NCBI GenBank assembly: GCA_014607495.2
Contig: CP053148.1
Location: forward strand, 14,694,001 to 14,758,000
Direction: 5' to 3'
Origin: Carposina sasakii
Taxonomy: Eukaryota > Arthropoda > Insecta > Lepidoptera > Carposinidae
DNA length: 64,000 bases
Below, one piece after another: positions 51,801 through 57,800 of this stretch (its first letter is position 1; every line of letters begins with the position of its first letter). Under the pieces are notes generated by a model. The model did no database searches and was not told where the DNA came from. It saw nothing but the letters and a program-made list of their open reading frames with translations. The position numbers and the translations under genes were made by a program.

Positions 51801-54800
51801 AAGTCATAAAGCAGGGCAGAGGCACATATGACTCGGTGATTTTTTTCGGGAGGTTGTCTAAATCTCTATCAAGAGAATTTAAATCCTTCCAAAACTATAT
51901 ACAAATTAATAACAGGGGCACGGATCCCATTCAACCAGACACCACCCTTAATATTCCAACATAAAAGGTTATAGAGAAATTTTCAACACCTGTCTCAATA
52001 TCGACGACGTCAGAGATAGAAAGCATGATTCAACAGTACGTTGTAGAATGGGCCTCTCTGACTTCATTTTTCATTTACCCGCTATTTTTAATCATCCTGA
52101 TAGTCCATCAATGCAGGAAAACGCTGGTTACTCACGGTTAAATGGTTACGCACATCAACCTAAGCAAGTCTATCGTAATACCCACATGAGTTATAGATTT
52201 TTTGGGAATCAACTGGGATACCGAATTCAATGCCAAGTCTCTTCCCCTCGACAAAATAGTCAAAATCCGCCAGAATTTGTAAACTCGCTTAGCTGCCGGC
52301 AGTTAGACCCTCAAGCAGTCGCAACGCCTCTTAGGGTACTTCAACTTTGCAACCTTTATTACCCACCAGGGAAGGTTGCATTGCCGCGTGTTACAACGCC
52401 ACTGCAATGTACTACGCAAGAACCCTCGTCATTGTTCTGTGTTTGTGTTCGGCGACAAGGAACGGGCTGAGATGGAGTGGTGGCTAGACAACATTACCCA
52501 GAAAATTCAGACTCACCACAAAATGTTGCCCTTAAACTACATCATCACAGACACGTTAGACTTCAAGTGGGGAGCCATAGTCAACAACAAGAAGGTACAG
52601 GGTACTTGGAGTCAGCGACAAACAAATTGGCACTGAAATCAAAAGGGGATGTACGCGGTCATCGCCGTAATTACAACCGAAGCCATAGTTCTTCGAGATT
52701 CAACCATAATCCAGCAGAACAAAACCGCTGTGTTTTACATAATGAACGAAGGTGGAACAAAATCGCGAAAGCTGTTAGAACTGACGGAGCAGCCTCAAGG
52801 TGGTACTTCTCCCTCACTATCTCACGGGAATGTACAACACGGACGCCGATCACCTCTCGCGCAATTGCGCCGGCTCCAAGTAGCACCTAAATGTACAAGC
52901 CGTATCCAAAATCTACGATCGATGGGAACGCCGGAAATAGATTTATTCGGCTCAGAAACGGCACATGTGTTTGCAAATTATGTCTCGCTAGACTTACGCG
53001 ATTCGAACGCTTGCTATCACGACGCATTTAGCAAATGTTGGTGTTACGACCTCGCATAGATCGTCCCACCACCAGGCCTGTTGCCACGAGTATTGCACCA
53101 CCTCAATTCAGCGTCAGGCCAGTTCATGATAATAGCTCCCAAATGGAAGAAACCCTTTTGGAGACCGGATTTGAACAAGCGATCTTTAACTCGCCTAATG
53201 AAGATACAGGATCTGAGATACAACCTAACAGACACCGCGACAAGGCGACCCCCAGCCAGTGTCAACAACCTACAGCTGGAAGCTTGGCTCATTTTGGGTG
53301 GGACGTTTTGACAGAGTCTTCACAAGAGAAGCAGCTTTTATTATCATGCTGGCGAGCCTCGACCCTAAAAACATACACACCCATTTGGAGCAAGTGGGTA
53401 TTATGGTGCCAACAAAATAATTTTAATTCTCGTTCACCCAAACCTGATAATGTTGCGAAATATTACCGAACGATTCTTGTTCATAAATCGGTTATATCAT
53501 CAATATGTGAAACAATATCTTGTGTTAAAATATCATCAAATCATTTAGTAAAACACATTGTAAAAGCGATTTCATTGGCTAAACCTCTACGACCGAAGGT
53601 CCCTGTATGGGATGCTAGAATTTTAATAACATACCTCAAAAACACAAATCCAGATTTAAATAGTTTATATGATGTTTCTAGACGTACTGCTACTATTCTA
53701 CTACTGTCGTCTGGTCGTAGAGTTCATGACTTGTCTCTTTTACATTGTGATTTAAATCATTACGTAGATACGTCTATTACGTTACATCCGATTTTTGGCT
53801 CTAAGACAGATTCGGCTAAGCATCAACAGTCAAGTTGGACTTTGTTATCAGCTCCTGATCAAAATTGTGACCCAGTTTTCTGGCTTAGAGCCCTGATTCG
53901 TTAAATTGGATTGAAAATTACCCGATTAATGATATTTTAGAAAAAGCTAATTGGCAGGACGAACAAACATTTGCAAAGTTCTACCGCAAAGAAATTAATG
54001 TAAATAAAGACAGTATAAGTGAAACTTTACATCAAATATTTTTCAATAACCAGTGAGATATTATCTCACTGTCAATAACACAGTGATTGTAGCCCTAATC
54101 TTCTTGTATATTAAATCTTGTTGAAGATTATAATTTAACTATTAATAATTTTGAAATTTATGATTAAAAAGTAAGAAGAAAGTATACTTTGCCACCAAAT
54201 TTAAATAGTATTTTTATTATGTGCATGTCATATTGTTGCATTTTTTATTTCAAGCCATCAGGAGATAACAAACACATCTCTCATAAAGGACTTCGGACGT
54301 CAAACGGAATACATAACATAAAAATTTTACCTTATATTTATAATATAATTTGTATTATGTTTCCTAAGACGTCCGAAGTCCAAACAATCTCCCGTAGACA
54401 TAGTCGTAATGACGTCAATTTTGTAGTAATAGATGAGAGGCATACGTTTAGTCTACGCATCATGCTGCGCCTGCTGGTTTCCCAGGCACACATCATTATG
54501 AGCCAAACAATGACAAGTAAAAGATGGTGGCTTGACAGGTGGGTAGTATGTTAGTTAGCAGATAGATGGCGCTTCGGACGCGGATATGTGATGGGAAACA
54601 GCGACATCTAGCGGCTTAACACAGAACGAAGACGATGTACTCTCTCATAAAAGACTTCGGACGTCTTAGGAAACATAATACAAATTTTATTAAAGGTAAA
54701 TTTTTTTATATTATATTATTATTATGTATATGATTCTTACACTGATCAGTTGTACATCGGGAACTTGGCTGGCCACTTGTCCCCGTCCCTCGTAGCGGAG

Positions 54801-57800
54801 ACTGTAGCGAAGGTATCCTCCGTATGACGTCACTTTGTCGCCGGCAAAGCTATAACAATATTCAAACACGTTACAGCTGAACGGTGAACACAAAAATACC
54901 GAATAAGTTATAAGGGTTGTTGTTAGGGCCATTGCGTTTGTGGCCAGGGTGGTATCCCGAAAAATTTTTGAGCCGAAATGCAACTGCAATGAACCCTTAA
55001 CAAAACGCGGAGTAATAAGGTACCTATATATATCATTTTAGTACGTAGGCAGCTCGTAGCGGTCGCGAGTATGTCGGAAATAAAACAAATAATAATAATA
55101 AATTTCGGTTTCGTGTTGATATGTGTCTAATAAACTCATTATAAATTTACTATTAGGTAGTACCGAGCTTCTACAATAGTGCCGTTTCAGACAAAGTTTT
55201 TGAGGAATCGCCCCTTTTTTTTAATATTTTTTTTTGTAATTTCGTCAAAGGGGACTGAAATATTTCTAACAATCCACTAAGTATTTTAAATATTTAAATA
55301 ATGGTACATCGGATAAACCCAGTAACTTTGAGAACTAAGTAGAGAGAAATAAATTACTTTTGGGAATATGTCATAAATGGGCTTAAAAGAAAAGCATATA
55401 CGCTTCATAAGTTCCCACTGTCTGTTTGTCCCTATGTATGCTTATATTGGGTATATTGTAGTTTTTTTAATAAATTTATTAAGAAATGGAAAAAATTCCT
55501 CACCCGGGTGGGAATCGAATCCACGACCTCTGCATTCCGTGCCAGCGCTTTTATCACTGAGCCACCGGGTCAATTACTCGGATGACGAATTTTACCATCT
55601 CTTTTTGAAATTACATTTTTTAAATAAATTGAATCATTCAATAGGAAGGTTTATATGTATATTATCAGCATTTTACCCGTGTGAAGCCGGGGCTGCCGGT
55701 CGTAATACATATAAAACAACTTAAGCGACACAACTTAAGGTATATTTTACAGAGCGCCTTCGACATGAATATGATTATAGATAGATTATGAGTTGGATGG
55801 ACTATGTGAGAAAGGATAATATGCGTGTAGGTCATAGAGAAAAGAGTGTGTAGGTGCAAAGAGTGATTAAACAGATGACGGATAATAGGTATAAATAGAA
55901 GAAGGGGACATATTCCGCCGACCCCAAATAAATGGTAACAGGGCAGTAAGATCATGATGCCCGATAAAGTAACTTAAATATTAGTCGTATATTATAATAT
56001 TGAGAAGATACTCGTCACAATCGTCCAACTTGCTGTACGGGATATTTGAGTTCCAATTTAACCTTATTATTAATAATACTGATTAACTAGACTATTTAAT
56101 ACTCACTCGAGAGGTAAACTCCAATAATAAACAGATGATGGCTCAGTCAGATCGTATATGGTAACTTCTCCTTCATTGGAATAAGGCTTAAGGTCGGTTT
56201 CCTTTGCAGCTCTATATCTGTAATATAAAGAGGGGATATATAATAGACACTCCAACTTTAATGGTACTGTAGTAGCTGGCATATAAACTTACCAAATGTA
56301 TGTACGAGTATGAGAGAAAAGGTTTAGCTAGTTCTTTATTTCTTTTGTGACTCTGAGAATCTGTATATATTATAATAGATAAAGACAAAAGTGTGTGTGA
56401 CCATATTTAAGTAGATGCCTATAGATCATAAACTAGATAATATGTTATCCAACAATGCTCTCTTTATTGATCGATCAAGTTACTTACGTATTATCATTAC
56501 TGTACGGCGTGTCGGTGATGTAGATCTTCACTTGGTCAGCAACTTGAGGTACTCTGAGGGCGGTGTGTATGGTCACACGTCGAAGGTTGCTACTCCTGCA
56601 GTTGTTGGTGACACCGGAACAGAAGCAACGGGCGCATCCTTGGCTGTATAAAAAAAACAAATATTTACATTGTTTATATTATAGCACATAGTCCTAGTAC
56701 ACAGTCTTGTATAGTGCGTAATAAAGCTAGTTTCTTAGGCTAGCAGTGCTGTTATATAGCAGAAGTATGAATGCACAATGTGTCGAGATGTAGTAAGTGC
56801 AGCTTGGTCCATTCCCTATGAGGCGGCTTCTTGTAGAAAAAGTTCATCATAAAGAATCCCTCCATCTCTAGAAAATCGGCCAGCCTCTGACCCCTAGGGT
56901 TCCTATCGCTACACCCATATTGTCCCACTCTCAACTCGTTCTCACCCCGCCTGCCCAGTTTCGCATTGAAGTCCCCCATAACAACATAGAAGTGTGTTTT
57001 AGATGTATTTATGGATGTGCTCGCTCATACATAGCCTCCACTAACTAGATGACCTTCAGCGAGTACCATGTAAATACTCTGAGTATCAGATATGCTACCC
57101 TGCTCGACACACTCGTGATGGATTCGGTGTTGTTCACGAGGGACTTGTGAATGATAAACTCAACACCATCCTGGGACTTATGATAGCCCTCCCGATAGTA
57201 TAGAGTAAGTTGCCAGATTTCGCGGTTATCGTATCCTCCCCCTGTCTTCGGACTTCAGATAACCCCACGGTATCTTAGTTTTACTCATTTTCTCAAATTC
57301 ATAATGTTTGTACGGCCGCATATACCATGGTTTATATAGGGTAATGTGTAAAGCGATAAAAAAAAAACAGTTCAAAAATAAAAATGAACGTAGAATTTTT
57401 TCTAAGTAAATAATCTATATATATATATAGCAGCGATCTACGTGTCATTTTCTTGTTTAGGAAAAAACAAACAAAGGTCCTATATATTTTGTTTACCGTA
57501 ATCTATTAACTTTATTTTATCACCCTGCAAATTATTAGGGATTGAGGATTCATTGTGAAATTGATGAGAGTTGAAAAGCCGCTTGTAATATAACAAAATA
57601 AACACTATCCAGCTTAATTACCATAATGATTGCAACCGAAAATTAGCCACATAATTAAGCCAACTTGTATATTTCATGCAGTATTGCGTACTTGGCAGAC
57701 CTCAAACTGTATTATAAAATACGAATGTCCTCATGTATACGGGGCTAAATAAACCACAGATTTAATAACAATAGGTAAAATGAACTCAGCATATTTGTAA

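Larger units (their letters stand above)
50572..54713 (+). mobile_element. DIRS-type (tyrosine recombinase) retrotransposon, decayed but structurally near complete
   Basis: Inverted terminal repeats of about 175 bp (50572-50748 and 54508-54690) enclose, in order, a gag-like Ser-rich frame, reverse transcriptase and RNase H remnants, a tyrosine recombinase and an internal complementary region. This is the hallmark layout of DIRS elements, which lack LTRs and an aspartic protease and integrate through a tyrosine recombinase. Several stops and frameshifts break the genes, so it is not autonomous. It lies antisense to perlecan in the intron between exons 5 and 6. Confidence 0.88.

Noticed and set aside
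53044..53292. Minus-strand open frame within the DIRS element
   Set aside because: Shadow of the recombinase region on the plus strand; no motif.
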